Shown here one piece after another: positions 1-11,951 of a stretch of 64,000 nt of DNA (position 1 is its first letter; each line of letters starts with the position of its first letter). The DNA lies in NCBI GenBank assembly GCA_963853835.1, contig OY970828.1:58892861-58956860 (forward strand), written 5' to 3'. The notes under the pieces are model-generated. The model saw nothing but the letters and a program-made list of their open reading frames with translations. It made no database searches and was not told the origin of the DNA. This stretch comes from Calendula officinalis. Taxonomy: Eukaryota > Streptophyta > Magnoliopsida > Asterales > Asteraceae. Both the position numbers and the translations under genes were made by a program.

Positions 1-32
1 AGTTTCGTGGTCGGAAAGCCAAAAACCTTTTA

Positions 33-75
33 TAATGGGCTTAAATGTGATAAACAAAACTAGTTTAGGCCCAAG
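33..75 (+). promoter_or_regulatory. Likely proximal promoter of the signal peptidase subunit gene
   Basis: Two GGGCTT/GGCCCA-type boxes lie 105-150 bases before the start codon: ATGGGCTT near 35-42 and AGGCCCA at 67-73. Such site II (TGGGCY) boxes are common in plant promoters of housekeeping genes. No clear TATA box is seen between them and the ATG. The regulatory role is inferred. Confidence 0.3.
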
Positions 76-180
76 AACTTGTACGTTTCAGCTTTGCGGT
101 TAGCGTAATTAAAATCCCCATATTTCATTTCAGACAAACCCTAGAATTGCTCAATCGGAAAACAGGAAAGGAAATCGGAG

Positions 181-1234
181 ATGACGACGACAAACGATAC
201 CACCACTTCCCCTACCAAAAACCCTAAGAAGACCAATCTCTTAGATCATCACTCCATCAAGCACTTACTCGACGAAACTGTCACTGAGGTAGACCACAAT
301 TTCACTCACACGCATCTCGAATTATTAATTTGCAAGTTTTGATTTCACTTTCAGTTCTTCCATCATGCATTACATTTTTGTTATATTGATCCAGATCGTG
401 GCAAGCCGTGGTTACAGCGAAGATGTGAGAATGAGTAACGTTAGATTGTTGATCGGAGCGATCATTATCATCATTGCTCTCTTTGCTCAATTTTACAATA
501 AGAAGTTTCCAGATAACAAGACTTTTCTCATTGGATGCATCGTATCATATCCTTTTTATAGTCTGAAATTGAATTCCTGTTATTATGCTTAGCATATTTT
601 TAATTTTGAAGTCTGAAATTGAATTCATTTAAGTTTGTTTGATCTTTGACTAAGGCAAGTATGTGTTATTCAATGGCATATTGCAGCTGATCATCTACAC
701 CAAGGAAAAGAATGCATTTTTGTTTACCTACCCTCCTGCAGTAAGTTTTATTTTTGTTGCTACTTTAATTTTATGCAATTCTTAAGGTGATTGTATGCTT
801 TTCATGTAAGTTCTCTCAATTCAAATTAGTGAAATTGCTTGTACTTTCTGAAGGAGGAGTGTGAAACCTAGATTCAAATCATATGTTTAAGTTGACATGT
901 TCTTAGTCTTAGTTCATTTCTAGCACATTTTATCCATCTTATAAGGATACAATTAGTTTGAGTTCGTTGGTGTATTTTTTATTTTTTTTGTTGATATATA
1001 TGTATATATACATCAGATTAACTTTGGTTGATATATAATACTTCTATGACATGTTTATAATTTATGAAATTTGTTATATATTTACAGGGGTCTGCTTATA
1101 ACAGCACTGGGTTGATGGTGTCTTCAAAGTTGCCAAGATTCTCTGACATGTATACTCTCACCATTGCCAGTGCTGACCCAAAATCCATTTCTGCAAAACC
1201 AACTGTCGACTTCACCAAAAGTGTTACCAAATGG

Positions 1235-1279
<45 letters not shown>

Positions 1280-1426
1280 GAGAGTTATGTGTTGTAAAGT
1301 TGAAATTTATGGGTATTTTGCAGGTTCACAAAGGATGGAGTGTTGGTAGAAGGACTGTTTTGGAAAGATATTGAAGGAGTAATAAACAATTATGCTAATG
1401 CTAAAGATAACAAAAAGAGCAAGTGA
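181..1426 (+). CDS. SPCS2: Signal peptidase complex subunit 2 (SPC25-like), five exons
   Basis: Non-catalytic subunit of the ER signal peptidase complex, which removes signal peptides from proteins entering the secretory pathway. Exons read at 181-288, 395-541, 660-740, 1088-1233 and 1324-1426. All introns are GT-AG, and the joined frame gives 194 residues, a usual length for the family. Family hallmarks are LLDHHSIKHLLDE in exon 1, RGYSEDVRMSNVRLL and AQFYNKKFP in exon 2, IIYTKEKNA in exon 3, SSKLPRFSDMYTL and SADPKSIS in exon 4, and FTKDGVLVEGLFWKD in exon 5. Two hydrophobic helices lie at about residues 53-71 and 79-99. The tail is Lys-rich, as expected for a cytosolic end. At the exon 2/3 border the protein seems about two residues shorter than the Arabidopsis homologue I remember, so that border is the least sure. 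The start is the first ATG in frame. Confidence 0.92.
1235..1279 (+). repeat. Compound (CT)n-(CA)n microsatellite
   Basis: About 14 CT units followed by about 9 CA units, starting two bases inside intron 4 of the signal peptidase gene, directly after the donor GT. It is likely length-polymorphic and could affect splicing of that intron. Confidence 0.9.
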
Positions 1427-2289
1427 AAAATTAAACTTATAAAGGAATGTTTGTGATTGATAGGAAGATAACAATTGAGAATTTGTAGGGGTATTCTACC
1501 CATCTTTTTTCTAAACTTGCAAATATGGAATGGATTAATTTTGCTTGAAATTGGATACTAGATATGAGTTGATTTGAGTTTTTATTTTATCACCAAGGGG
1601 TCGATCTTATGTGTATTTTTTTTAAATTCAGCTAGAAATTAAAAGGGTGAAAATTATTTAAAGTCTACTTTTTTAACGGCAATTAAAGGCTTATGAAAAC
1701 TCGAAGTTACAGATAAACTACACGCATTGCATGAAGAGGTTTGAAATGTGCAAAACACCATGTTTTGATTAAACTCTGAATTTAAACTTGAAATTATCAA
1801 ATATTAAAACACTGAAAACCAAGTGAACAAGTAAACACATAAAACTAAATGAAACATTATATACATAAAACTAAATGAAAGTATCTTATATTAATTAAAC
1901 AATTTAAACATCTCATTTTCATATAAAAAGTATTTCTTAATTATAACTGTAGTGACATACTTATAATATGAATTGGAGAACATATCTAACTCGACTTGCT
2001 GAATATTTATATATTCAATCTAAGACACTTATATAATAAATACAAATAATAACCGCTATTTTATGTTGGTATAGTACTGGTTTTATTTATGCTCTAATTT
2101 TCAGTTCTTTTAAATATTAATCCTTCAACTTTGCAACATGTTATCTTAAAATAAGATTGATTTGATGGTTTAACCCTTAAGTTTTATTGACATTGTGTTT
2201 TAAGAGCATCTCCAACCATACTCTATTATTGAAGTGAGAAGGAATCACTCTATTCATGGACCCAGACATACTTTGTGGGTGTAAATGTT
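1427..2289. other. Intergenic, 3' side of signal peptidase gene
   Basis: AT-rich sequence with no convincing ORF or RNA gene. The first part is presumably the 3' UTR of the gene upstream. No element ends were recognised. Confidence 0.5.
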
Positions 2290-2442
2290 AGTATTGCTTT
2301 GGGCAACAGTGATGGTAATGTGAATGTGAATGCAATTGCAATTGCAAATAGTATTGCTGCAATGGGTTTGGCATCGGTTTCGGTTTCACCCAGTGATACG
2401 TGTGTGAATGAAGATGGTTCGAGCGACGATAGTAGAAAGTGA
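2290..2442 (+). pseudogene. Possible protein-coding remnant, unrecognised
   Basis: An open stretch of 50 codons ends at TGA and has a coding look: Asn/Ala-rich, then Ser/Asp-rich (GNVNVNAIAIANSIAAMG, then SPSDTCVNEDGSSDDSRK). No ATG starts it, and no splice acceptor or neighbouring exon was identified. It resembles the C-terminal end of a regulatory protein, but I do not recognise the family. It may be a relic exon or chance. Confidence 0.22.
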
Positions 2443-2870
2443 GTAAGTTTGTGGTTGTAGGTTTTTTTGTTTCTTTGTGTGCATATGATGATGATGATAT
2501 CATGAAATTAGACTGTTAAACAATACTGGTTTATGTTGTAACTCCAAAACCAAAAGTTCGGTTAATCGGAATCCCTAAAGCGGTTGGTTTCGGTTAATGA
2601 TCAGTTTGGTTATAGGTTTTAATTTGGTTTTTGCCAATTTTTTCTTGGCCCAACAAACATAATTCAGCTTACATTTAACACAAGTATAGATGCACACAAA
2701 AACACTTGAATACCTTACACAATGTTAACAATATTGACATACAATGCTAACGTGCAAACATTTAATTTAATATCTAACCTATAACTATAGAAGTAGAAGT
2801 GCTGGTTTCCTACAGAATCACCAGAAACAGTATTGTATAAATTGAATGTACTAAGATATAGGATACATTA

Positions 2871-2943
2871 GCGCCTGTAGCTCAGTGGATAGAGCGTCTG
2901 TTTCCTAAGTAGAAAGTCGTAGGTTCGACCCCTACCTGGCGCG
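2871..2943 (+). tRNA. trnR-CCU: tRNA-Arg, anticodon CCT
   Basis: A 73-base cloverleaf. The acceptor stem is GCGCCTG/CTGGCGC. The D arm is GCTC-AGTGGATA-GAGC. The anticodon stem is TCTGT/GTAGA around loop TTCCTAA, with anticodon CCT at 2904-2906. The T arm is GTAGG-TTCGACC-CCTAC, followed by discriminator base G. The internal A box (TAGCTCAGTGG) and B box (GGTTCGACC) are intact. A T-run at 2951-2957 can end Pol III transcription. Two G-U pairs in the anticodon stem are tolerable. CCA is not encoded, as expected for a nuclear gene. There is no intron. Confidence 0.95.
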
Positions 2944-4268
2944 TTTGGTTAATTTTTTGATTTTTGACAAGAAAAAGCTTTTATTTATTGCAAATTAACA
3001 TTTTGTAATGTTCATTAAATTCACAATAAATGACATCTACAATACACAGTTCTCGGCTTCTCGCCACTAAAACAAATCTTGACAACTTATGCCTTTACAG
3101 AATCAATAATTAACACCAAAATAAAATTTGACAACTTAGGTATTTAATAATTAACACCAAAATCACAGAGTCCATCTTGGTTTCTCTCAGATGAAATATA
3201 TTGATTGATCAAGTGTGGATATTAAGTATTACCAATGATGTGCCTGAAGCAGGGTTGTGGTCAGCATCAGAAAAGTAACATTATTAATGGGTTGCTTCCA
3301 TTAACACAAGTAGAACACGGGTTCACTCCTTCTATATCATTTTGTTCATAACGGAACTCGAACTCATAACTACATACCAACAGAGAACATCTTTCAACAG
3401 CTTATAACGTTAGACTACAAGCCCTCTCTTTGGTTTGGTTGAGCACTTAATTAGTTAAAATCAGGTAGTTTAATGTACATGTTCTCTATATTCTTCATTT
3501 GATGGGAGAAATGAGAATATAATTTATCTCTATCTTCTTCACTCATAAAAATTTACAAAAACACAATGATTGACGTAACTAAAACAAGAAGGTATTACAT
3601 GTAACATCTCAGAAACCCGTAGCTCGATACTACATGTAACATCTCAGAAACCCATAGCACGATACTGTTCGCTTTGTCTACCAGCGCACAGTTTTGTTTT
3701 TGGTGTGGACCACTCCATCCAAAAGGCCTCATGATAGGAGAGATATCCACACTCTTACCAAGCATGTTTCGTTCCCCTCTTCAATCGGTATGGGAGATAT
3801 GTTACATTACAAATACTTATGTTTGACAACATATGAACAAAAACGTCTAACCTAACGATACACGGACGATCATTCAACTAAAAAATGTCCATAACCACAT
3901 TGTTGTTTTCGAAACCTTACCATTTGGAATTTGATTATGTTTGGGACCATTTTATTCTATCTTAAAAGTATTTCTTCAAAAACAACAATCAAATACGACA
4001 AAAGAAAAATCATTTCCAATCGACAAACAAGATCTCACAAGACTTCATCTTGTCATGGGCTCAATCATATGACTCCAACAAACACGACCCCACTCTCCTC
4101 GAGACGTTGATTGTTAAAACTTTTTGTTTACATACACTACCAAGAAAAGATTGGATATTTTTGCTTCAAAAGGTAGTCTTTGATTAAAACTAACAACTAT
4201 ATTAGATGAGATACAGGTTAAACTTAAGATATTATAAGAGTTAGTTTATGAAGCAGAAAAGATTCACA
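2944..4268. other. Intergenic
   Basis: No gene is seen. Apart from a 35 bp tandem duplication (3596-3665), the stretch is AT-rich. Near 3350-3430 the minus strand reads like a degenerate tRNA-derived (SINE-type) sequence with a B-box-like GAGTTCGAGTTCC, but no ends could be found. The last part is presumably the 3' UTR of the minus-strand gene that follows. Confidence 0.4.
3596..3665. repeat. 35 bp tandem duplication
   Basis: Two adjacent 35-base copies (3596-3630 and 3631-3665), each beginning TACATGTAACATCTCAGAAA, differ at two positions. This is a young local duplication without obvious function. Confidence 0.85.
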
Positions 4269-7221
4269 TCATCTTCCACGAATATTAATGCTGTTGATTT
4301 CATCATCAATATTTCCATCCAAACACAAACCATTGTTATTCACACTCATTTCAGAGCTTGCATTGCTGCTTGTTGCCAGAGGTGAATCTGAAACACTCAT
4401 TGTTCGGCTTCTTGTGGGCCCCACTCGAACACTGTACATTGATGATGCAGGAATGTTGCTCATTAACGGTCTTAGGTTACCCGGTACTGTTCGCCTTAAA
4501 TCCTATTATTTAAAAAAAAAGAATTTATCAAATAAAAAAAGAAATTAAAAAGCATATTATGTGAGACAGAAAGAAAGAAAGAAAGATACCATATGTCGTA
4601 TAGCCATATCCAACGATTTCTTTGAAAAGGATCTACCAAACCCAGAGCTATCAGGAGATGACTTGTTGGACAAGTTACTATGAGGCGAATGCTTATAATC
4701 ATCTTGCTTAGGTGGCACCAATTTCCTCATGTTTACCACCCTTTCTACCATCTTTGTTCCATACAAACCCGGGCTCGAATTATCATTAGCTTTAGCATAA
4801 GCCCGATTCAATGCGGGAACGGGCACCGAGCTACCACTATTGTGAGTCAACCCGTTTGGTAACCGACCTCTTGAAGGTGAACTAGATTGCCTTCTAACCC
4901 TGCCATGGGAAACGGGCTCAATCGATGAGGACCGGCTACTGGGTGCACCGGGCCTGCCCCGTGTGACCGAAGTGGGTCGGTCAGAGAGTGAGGTTCGTAG
5001 ATTTGGTGGTGCATCGAGTGAGTAACCGGGCATTTCTTGTGGTTTCCATGGTCTGGGTCTGACACTGGGAGAATTGGCCCGTTTTGGTGGTTGTGGTTGT
5101 GGTGCACTTCTTGTTGGATTTGGGCCCGCTTTTGTGAATGTAGGAGATTTAACCAAATTGGGTTGTCTACGGGTTGGAGTTGGGGCCCGTGATGCGGGTT
5201 TGCTAGTGGTTAAAGAAGGTCTACTTGTGGGGCCCGTTGGGGTTGAAGATCTTGCAGATCTTGGTGTAGGTGTGGAAGATCTAGCTGGCACTGTGGGCTT
5301 GGTTTGGCCCATTGTGGGCCGAGAAGTTGGTGTTGAGGATCTTGTAGCTCTAGATGTTGTAGTTGAAGTGGGTCGGGTTGTTGTGTTAGAAGTTGTTTTG
5401 GGTATTGAACTCGATACGGGCCTTGTTGACGGGCCCAATGTGGGCCTTCCGGTTGGGGTCACGGGCCTTGTTGGCGGGCCCGATGTGGGCCTTCCGGTTG
5501 GGGTCGCGGGCCTTGAGCCCGGGCCTCCCGATGACGAGGGCCTACGCAGCCCGGATGGTTGTTTAGATGTCATATTATTCCTACCAGTAGTTTCCGCGTG
5601 GGTATTTGATAGCTAAACCAAAAGCAAGAAAATGAAGATCAGAGTAAATTACACAAATGGTCCTCTAGGTTTGTACCATATTACATAGTTGGTCCTTTAG
5701 TTTCATAAATTACACTGCTAGTCCTTATTTCTGAAACTATTGACACGTTTGGTCCTTTACCTAAACAAACGTTAACTTTTCCCATCAAGAATAGCCACGT
5801 GTGATGCACGAGGGGGTAAATCTGTCCTTTTCCCTTTCCTTTCACCAATTTGAAACCCATAAGAACCCATTTGTTTGATGGGAAAAGTTAATGTATGTTT
5901 AGGTAAATGACCAAACGTATCAATAGTTTCAGAAATAAGGACTACCGGTGTAATTTATGAAGCTAAAGGACCAAATATGTAATATGGTACAAACCTAAAG
6001 AACTAAACGTGTCAATAGTTTCAGAAATAAGGACTACCAGTGTAATTTATGAAACTAAAGGAGTAAAAATGTAATATGATACAAACCTAAAGGACCATTT
6101 GAGTAATTTACTCTGAAAGTTATTAATTATAAAATGTAAAGAATCAATAATTGGTCTTACACGAGATTTTAGTGCAGTAGGGCGAGCTTTTGGTGTTGTT
6201 CCAATTTGACCCATAACAGTTTTTTGTGATTCCGTTTCTAGTGAAGGGAAAAGAGGTGTTCCAGGGGGCGTTAAAAGCCTGAAAACATAAAATGTTCACT
6301 ATATAATAACAAAAAAGAAGCGTATATATGATATGAATATGAATATAACAAACTATATATATTCTGTCACATCTGAAATAAATACGAAATTCTGCCACTT
6401 CAATAAGGATACAATAACAGAATTTATGGCGGCAACCCCACAAATTAATGCTACAAAATAAATAATCTTAAACAAGTTGATTATGAAATAGAGATGATAT
6501 AAAACAAAGTACCAATCATAATCGTTTTTATCATTTTCAGAATTGAGAAACTCATCAGCACCAGTTTTTCTAGCAGGTGTTGCTGAAGCCATGCTGAACA
6601 TCGGTGAACTTCCTTCAATCGATCCTGCAAATCAGAAAAAATAACATTTTTTAAGAACAATATAAAAATAATTGGTTCAATTATCCCTCTCTGCATTCTA
6701 GCAACTGTCATAAAAATCAGATATTGTATTGTCAGAGCTCTTAAATCCATACCACCAACTACTGGCTATATGTTAAATGAAGCATTTTAAAATTTATAAG
6801 CGGGTTTAATCTACCTTTTCTGAAGATGTTTTTTGTAATTAATTTATATTAGCTTGAAATGGAATCTTTTGCTGTCTTTGTTGGGTAGTTAGCCATATAA
6901 TTACTGTACTTTAATATTTTTATTTTCAAATACAGAACAAAACACAAACAGGTTCAAACAAACTGATAATGTATTGGAATAAATCGATTAAATAATTCAA
7001 ATAAGTGAATTACCAAGCGGTGAATCGAACTCATCTTCTGTGTTGTGAAGAAGATCACGCTCTTTTTCTCGTTTTCTCATTTCCAAAAATAATCCTAATT
7101 CCTCTTCTTTCTCTTTCATTACAGATTTCCTAAAACTCCCCATCATTTGCTGTTGCCGTTGTTGCTTCACCCCCGCCGGTCCCGGCATTACCTTTTCCGG
7201 CGCCCGGAAACTCCGATTCAT
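4269..7221 (-). CDS. Basic proline/serine-rich plant protein (MNRSFRA family), five exons
   Basis: Exons on the minus strand: 7221-7014, 6624-6513, 6278-6161, 5612-4590 and 4502-4269. All introns are GT-AG and the joined frame is 564 residues. The N-terminus (MNRSFRAPEKV, then MKEKEEELGLFLEMRKREKE, about 36-55) and the next block (ARKTGADEFLNSENDKNDYD, WLLTPPGTPLFPSLE, KARPTALKSRLSN, to about residue 149) are the conserved signature of an Arabidopsis family typified by At2g40070 and At3g09000, as I recall it. Exon 4 (about 147-487) is low-complexity, very rich in Ser, Pro, Thr, Arg and Gly with repeated TPTGRPT-like units, and basic. Conserved motifs return near the C-terminus (MVERVVNMRKL). 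There is no enzyme domain, signal peptide or membrane segment. Some family members have been described as microtubule-associated basic proline-rich proteins; a similar role here is inferred. Intron 3 carries an inverted-repeat element. Confidence 0.85.
5640..6115. mobile_element. Foldback/MITE-like element in intron 3 of the proline-rich gene
   Basis: The ends are inverted copies: CAGAGTAAATTAC at 5640 and GTAATTTACTCTG ending at 6115. The arms stay complementary far inward, with repeated phrases such as 'aatggtcct', 'ttcataaattacac' and 'gaaataaggacta'. The right arm holds two tandem copies of a unit of about 85 bases (about 5922-6005 and 6006-6095). There is no coding capacity and no clear TSD. 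RNA from the intron could fold into a long hairpin. Confidence 0.65.
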
Positions 7222-7841
7222 TGCTAATAATCACGATTTCACAGCTCCGAAACCCTAAACCCTAAAAAACACATGTTTTTTCACGAAAACCAACGCACGC
7301 GCCTAAATCTCAAACATCACGAATCCTAAATTTCAAGGATTCTGAAACTCCGAGCTGCAGATCTGAAAAACGAGCTGAAGTGAATACTTTTAATGCAGCA
7401 GGCAAACTACCTTTCGATATTCAAAATTTTTGAAGAAAAAAAACAGAAACTTTTGTACGCGTTTGAGAAAAGCTAGGTGTAATGAAAATGAAAAAATATG
7501 GAGATTTGAGAGCAAAATTTGTATGGAGGGAGATGAGAGGGTTAAGCTTTCTTCCAAAGTGTGATGAGGAAGATGGAAATTTTAGAGAGAGAAAGTTGGA
7601 GTCATTCTGACAGGAGTGATAGCAAGCAAGCAGAGAGAAAGAGGGTAGTGGCATTGAATGTAAATAAAGGCTTTTAGAAGGGTGTTTTTATCCTTCTTTG
7701 AGGATAATAAGACAAAATACAAGACCACACTACACCGATACCAAAGCCGAGGAATTTTGAATTTTGGACATACCGGAGCTCCGGTCTCGGTCAAGTGTAA
7801 TTTTGTGGATTTTGTAATAATCCATTTCAATTCAATATTTA

Positions 7842-8234
7842 GGGGTATTTGGAATTGCTTATTGAAAATAGATTATTTATTTTGAAAATGAATAATCAGA
7901 TAATCAACGTTTACAAAACGTAATTCTAAAAAGTAGTGTTTGAATTTGATTATGCTGTTTGAAATCGCAATAATCAGATAATCAGATAATCTGTTTTTTA
8001 GTGTTTGACAAATTTAATTATTTATTTAGTTAATATGTAATATTCAAAACTCCATTTTCAAAATGCAAATAAGTAGCTATCAACCTACTTTTTTAAAACT
8101 CCATTTTGAAAGCTCCAAAAACGTAAATAAGTGATTATTTCATACATTTTGCCAAACACTAGTTTTAGATTATTTGCGTTTTCAAAACGCAATAAGCAGA
8201 TAATCTACTTCAAATCGCAATCCCAAACACCCTC
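7842..8234. mobile_element. PIF/Harbinger-like MITE, TSD TTA
   Basis: The terminal inverted repeats GGGGTATTTGGAATTGC (left) and GCAATCCCAAACACCCTC (right) are flanked by TTA on both sides (7839-7841 and 8235-8237). Both the TIR style and the three-base TTA duplication are typical of PIF/Harbinger MITEs. The interior is AT-rich with repeated 'aatcagataatc' and has no ORF. It sits about 620 bases upstream of the start codon of the proline-rich gene and could add regulatory sequence there. Confidence 0.7.
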
Positions 8235-8253
8235 TTATTTAGAAAATGATAAT

Positions 8254-8272
8254 AACAGCACTAAGTGTTGTC
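8254..8272. repeat. 19 bp palindrome, copy 1 (degenerate)
   Basis: AACAGCACTAAGTGTTGTC is an imperfect copy of the palindrome GACAGCCCTAAGGGCTGTC found at four other sites in the window. It starts a region of related direct repeats running to the solo LTR at 8544. Confidence 0.5.
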
Positions 8273-8363
8273 AATAAGAAGACAAATATAAGGAAAAAAT
8301 CACCCCTAAATTTTAGGCGCACTACTTCATCAATGAATGTACAACCATTTTATGCACGTTAGA

Positions 8364-8382
8364 GACAGCCCTAAGGGGTGTC
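8364..8382. repeat. 19 bp palindrome, copy 2
   Basis: GACAGCCCTAAGGGGTGTC is followed by TCATTAACAAAA, a tail shared with the copies at 11343 and 23300. The sequence before it ('ctaaattttagg...atgaatgtacaac...tgcacgttaga') recurs before the copy interrupted by the LTR at 8544-11325, so a unit of about 130-150 bases is repeated. Confidence 0.6.
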
Positions 8383-8433
8383 ATTAACAAAATCATATTT
8401 ATTTTTATAATTAATGTTTTGGGTTTTTATAAT

Positions 8434-8452
8434 GACAGCCCTAAGGGCTGTC
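8434..8452. repeat. 19 bp palindrome, copy 3 (perfect)
   Basis: GACAGCCCTAAGGGCTGTC is a perfect dyad with nine-base arms around a central A. It can form a short hairpin in RNA or DNA. Confidence 0.65.
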
Positions 8453-8543
8453 ATAAGACATGTACAAAATATTTGTATATTCATCCGTAACCGACTCCTG
8501 AATTTTAGGAACAACTTCTCCCATAAATTAATGTATAACATTT

Positions 8544-11325
8544 TGTAACATCCTTTGTTTTAGGTATATATTGATATTGAAAAATATCTATTTGACCCTT
8601 TATGGATTAAATCGATTAAATGTTAAATGAATTATTTGACCTTTTGTCCTTCTCTGATATTTTAATCAAGTGACTAAAATATCCGGTTTCTGAAATGTTT
8701 AAACGATTTTGTGATTTTTATATCTTTAGATTCCTTGTCGGATTTCGTTTCCGGGAATGCTTTCGTTTTTAAAATTGGAGTCCGTTTGCTATTTTAAATA
8801 AATTAACTACGAAAGGGACTTTTATATTGTATTGGTTAAAAGTGATAAAAGTCAAGTGGGGCCCCCCTAATGAGGGTCTTCGGCAGCCAAAGGAGGGAAG
8901 GGGAACCCTTCCTCCTCATTGTGTCATCTCCTCCTCTCTCTCTCTTCGTTATCTCTCTCCCTCTCTCTATAAAAAAACCCCATAACTCCGTCTTGGTGTT
9001 CTTGAGCTCCAAGAGAGATTGCTAGCTTGTTTCTTGCTCTATCACAAATCTAATCTCGTTTTTGGATAGCTTTTGAGGTAAGCTTCAACCTATATGTGTT
9101 CGTTTTTTATTTAATGCAAGTTTATTAAGCTAGGGTTTGAGTTTCTTGATGTTTTGTTAGTGATTCTTGTTGTAGATGTTATATTTCATGTTTATTGCAA
9201 GCTTTTACATGAAATGTATGGTTGATGGTTGTTGGAAGACAAAGTTTGGTGAAAATCACCTTCAACCTCCATTAATGGTGGATGTTGAAGGTGGGTTTTG
9301 ACAAACCTCGGATTTCTTGTTGTTTAAATGTTTGGAATTGTTCATTAGGTTGAGAAAACATGTTTAGTAAGTTATGGATGTTGATAAATCAAGTATTGTA
9401 TGTTTTGGTGGATTATGACTTGATTTGGGTGAGATTGTTAGTTAAAACAATTGTTTAAGTTTATGTAGAAATTATGAACCAATTATTGTGTTAAATGACT
9501 AATTGGTGGAAACATGGCATTGATGTGTTTTTGCGGGTTTTGTTGCTTGGATATGTTAACATGATAGATTGGATATGTTAGTTATGGATTATGTTAAGAT
9601 TGGTGAGATTGTTGAAATGCTAACTAGTGTTTGGATGTTTTGGTTAAAATGATGAACTAGTAATTTGGAAGTAAAATACATGGATTAATAGTATATATGA
9701 ACTTGATGAATTGTTACAAGATTATGACTTGCTAGATGTAGTAGTCATGGACCTTAGTTGTGAAATTGATTATGTTATAGTCATGTTCAGGTTTTGACCC
9801 GTTTGGGCCAATTGGTAGTAAAATGACTAAGGAACTTGGATTGTGAAAGTATAAGTACTTTGTTAGGTTTATGTGATTAGAAATGTTATTGATAACATTT
9901 GGTGAATTGTAAGTTGATGATATGATTGTAGTTATAGAAAGTATTATTGTTTAATAATCCGGTTTTGACCCGTTCGGGTGATGAAGTGGTGGAACGACTC
10001 AATTGTTGAATTGTGAATGTATAAGTAGTTTTAATATGCTTATGTGTTAGAAATGGTGTTATAACACTTGGTTGAAAGTTTGTGTTTATTATTGTCAATA
10101 TTAGTAATTATTGATAAACACCGGTTACTGATTCGGGATTCCTTTGATGTACAGGAACTGGGATCGAGACTCAGAAACATTAGACCTCTGAGTTCGACAA
10201 GTGGAAGTAACGGTGAGTGGATTTAACCTACAACTCGGGTATTCGGTTTATTTCGTTTGGTACTGGTATTTAGTAAAAACGCAGGGAATTACCAGACATG
10301 GGGAGTTCGCGTCGCGAACTCCACTTAGCGATCGGGAAAACGCGACAGAGAAATTGGGTATCAGTCGCGATGTAGTTCACGAACCAGTTCCCGACGCGAA
10401 CATTAGTTCGCGAACGCGAACTAGAGTTCGCGACCGAGAACTCTTTTGTGACGTTTTTTCGCGGTGTTTTCGTAGCTAGCCTATTCGTTATGTATGCCTA
10501 GTGTTAGGGGATTCTGCCTGGGATGCTTTTGATGCAGTCCTTCGTAACAAGCTTGCTTGTTGGTACCGGTTTGATCGGGTTAAGTGAGATAGGATATGTG
10601 CACATAGATGAAGGGTTTCTACTGGAATAGTAGTGACAACTCGTTTAGTGGCAATCGAGGATAGGGAAGAGGTTAGTGTCGGATGGATAACGGTTGGGCA
10701 TAGTGTATCGACTAACAGGGTATTCGAGCCTTGCCTGTATTTGTTGCATGGTTAAGGGGGGTTTACCCGGGGTGTTGGGTACAGGCCAACGGTTACTGTG
10801 GTTTTGGCCAACCACGGTTTAAGGCCCGCAAAGCCACCGTTCCTCAGTGATAGTGATTACCCAACACGGAGATGTAGTAATACTTCCGTGTTTAGAAATC
10901 GGAGATGTAGAATTACTTCCGTGCTTAGTGATTAGACAGTTAGCGGTTACTGGTTCGGTGGAACAGTGATTCAGTGGAACAGTGGTTAAGTGGTTACGAG
11001 GAGTAACGATCGTGGAGATGTTGGTGCTAGCTTGTTGAGCTTTATATAATTTGTAGATTATGTTCATTCACTTAGCTTTGTGCTAATCCCTCATTCGTTG
11101 ACTCTTTTCAGGTTGATCGGTGCTTTGGACGGAATGGGCGATCAAGCTCAAATGGATATGTTTTGTAAAACGAGTCATGTCGTTAAGTGACACCGTTTAA
11201 ATATTAATGTTTTGGACTTTATTTTGGGACGTTTGGTTTGTAAACCTAAACCTAAACTATTTATTATCTTTATGCTTCCGCACACTTTAAAAAAAAAAAC
11301 GTTTTCTAAATTCTGCGGTGTTACA
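8544..11325. mobile_element. Solo LTR, 2.8 kb, probably Ty3-type; TSD CATTT
   Basis: It begins TGTAACATCC and ends GGTGTTACA, with the five-base duplication CATTT at 8539-8543 and 11326-11330. A TATA box (TATAAAA, 8968-8974) follows a CT-rich tract and could be the LTR promoter if the element reads plus. No gag, protease, integrase or reverse transcriptase is found inside, and no second internal copy of either end, so it is best read as one long LTR left by recombination. TGTAACATCC ends are, to my knowledge, frequent in plant Ty3 (Tekay/Del-like) LTRs; that lineage call is inference. It split a unit carrying the 19 bp palindrome. Confidence 0.72.
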
Positions 11326-11342
11326 CATTTGATGCACTTAGT

Positions 11343-11361
11343 GACAGCCCTTAGGACTGTC
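11343..11361. repeat. 19 bp palindrome, copy 4
   Basis: GACAGCCCTTAGGACTGTC, followed by ATTATCAAAAC. It lies just right of the solo LTR and is the part of a repeat unit separated from its left half by that insertion. Confidence 0.6.
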
Positions 11362-11698
11362 ATTATCAAAACATTTTTTATTTATAAAAGTGTATTCTCG
11401 TCATAATGAGTTACATAGATGGTCGAGTTTTACTTACGATCTATGTGATTTAACTGTTCCTCAACTATTTCCGAATTTTCCCTTATTATCTGATAAATGT
11501 TTACCCTATAAGGGATTAACCCATAACCTCTAGAAAATCATTTACGAAGTATAAATTTTTTACCACTAAAATATCACCGTATAGTTTCAATTCAACATTT
11601 ATTTTCTTTTTCTTCAATTAAATAACAATATGAACTATTAAAGTGAACAATCTCCAAATATATGGTACACCTTCACATATCTTACCCATTGAGAGATA

Positions 11699-11951
11699 CT
11701 CCCTCCGTCCCACAAAAAACTTTACATTTCTAATGGGCACAATATTTTAGGAGATAGTTAGTGGTGGGGCCATTTGTAATACTTTTGATTAAAAAATAAG
11801 GGTAGATTGGAGAGAGAAAGTGTTTTATTGGTTGAATGATTGGTAATATTATTATTTTATTAGGTGGGTCTCCCAAATTTGAGAAATGTAAAGTTTTTTG
11901 TGGGATAAAATTTGAAGGAGAAATGTAAAGTTTTTTGTGGGACGGAGGGAG
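11699..11951. mobile_element. Stowaway MITE, TSD TA
   Basis: The terminal inverted repeats begin CTCCCTCCGTCCCAC and stay complementary for about 30 bases ('aaaaaactttacatttc' and its complement). TA flanks both sides (11697-11698 and 11952-11953). The CTCCCTCCGTCCC end is the classic Stowaway (Tc1/mariner) signature. Length 253 bp, no ORF. Confidence 0.9.

Noticed and set aside
3340..3430. Second tRNA gene candidate (minus strand)
   Set aside because: B-box-like sequence only; acceptor and anticodon stems cannot be formed, so at most a degenerate SINE-type remnant.
5074..5616. 180-codon plus-strand ORF (Val/Gly/Leu-rich)
   Set aside because: Exact antisense of exon 4 of the proline-rich gene; its composition is the mirror of Pro/Thr/Ser/Arg codons and it lacks any family motif.
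10201..10479. 92-codon ORF in the 2.8 kb solo LTR
   Set aside because: Lies inside an LTR with no gag or pol features; repeated 'ttcgcga' words explain the open frame.
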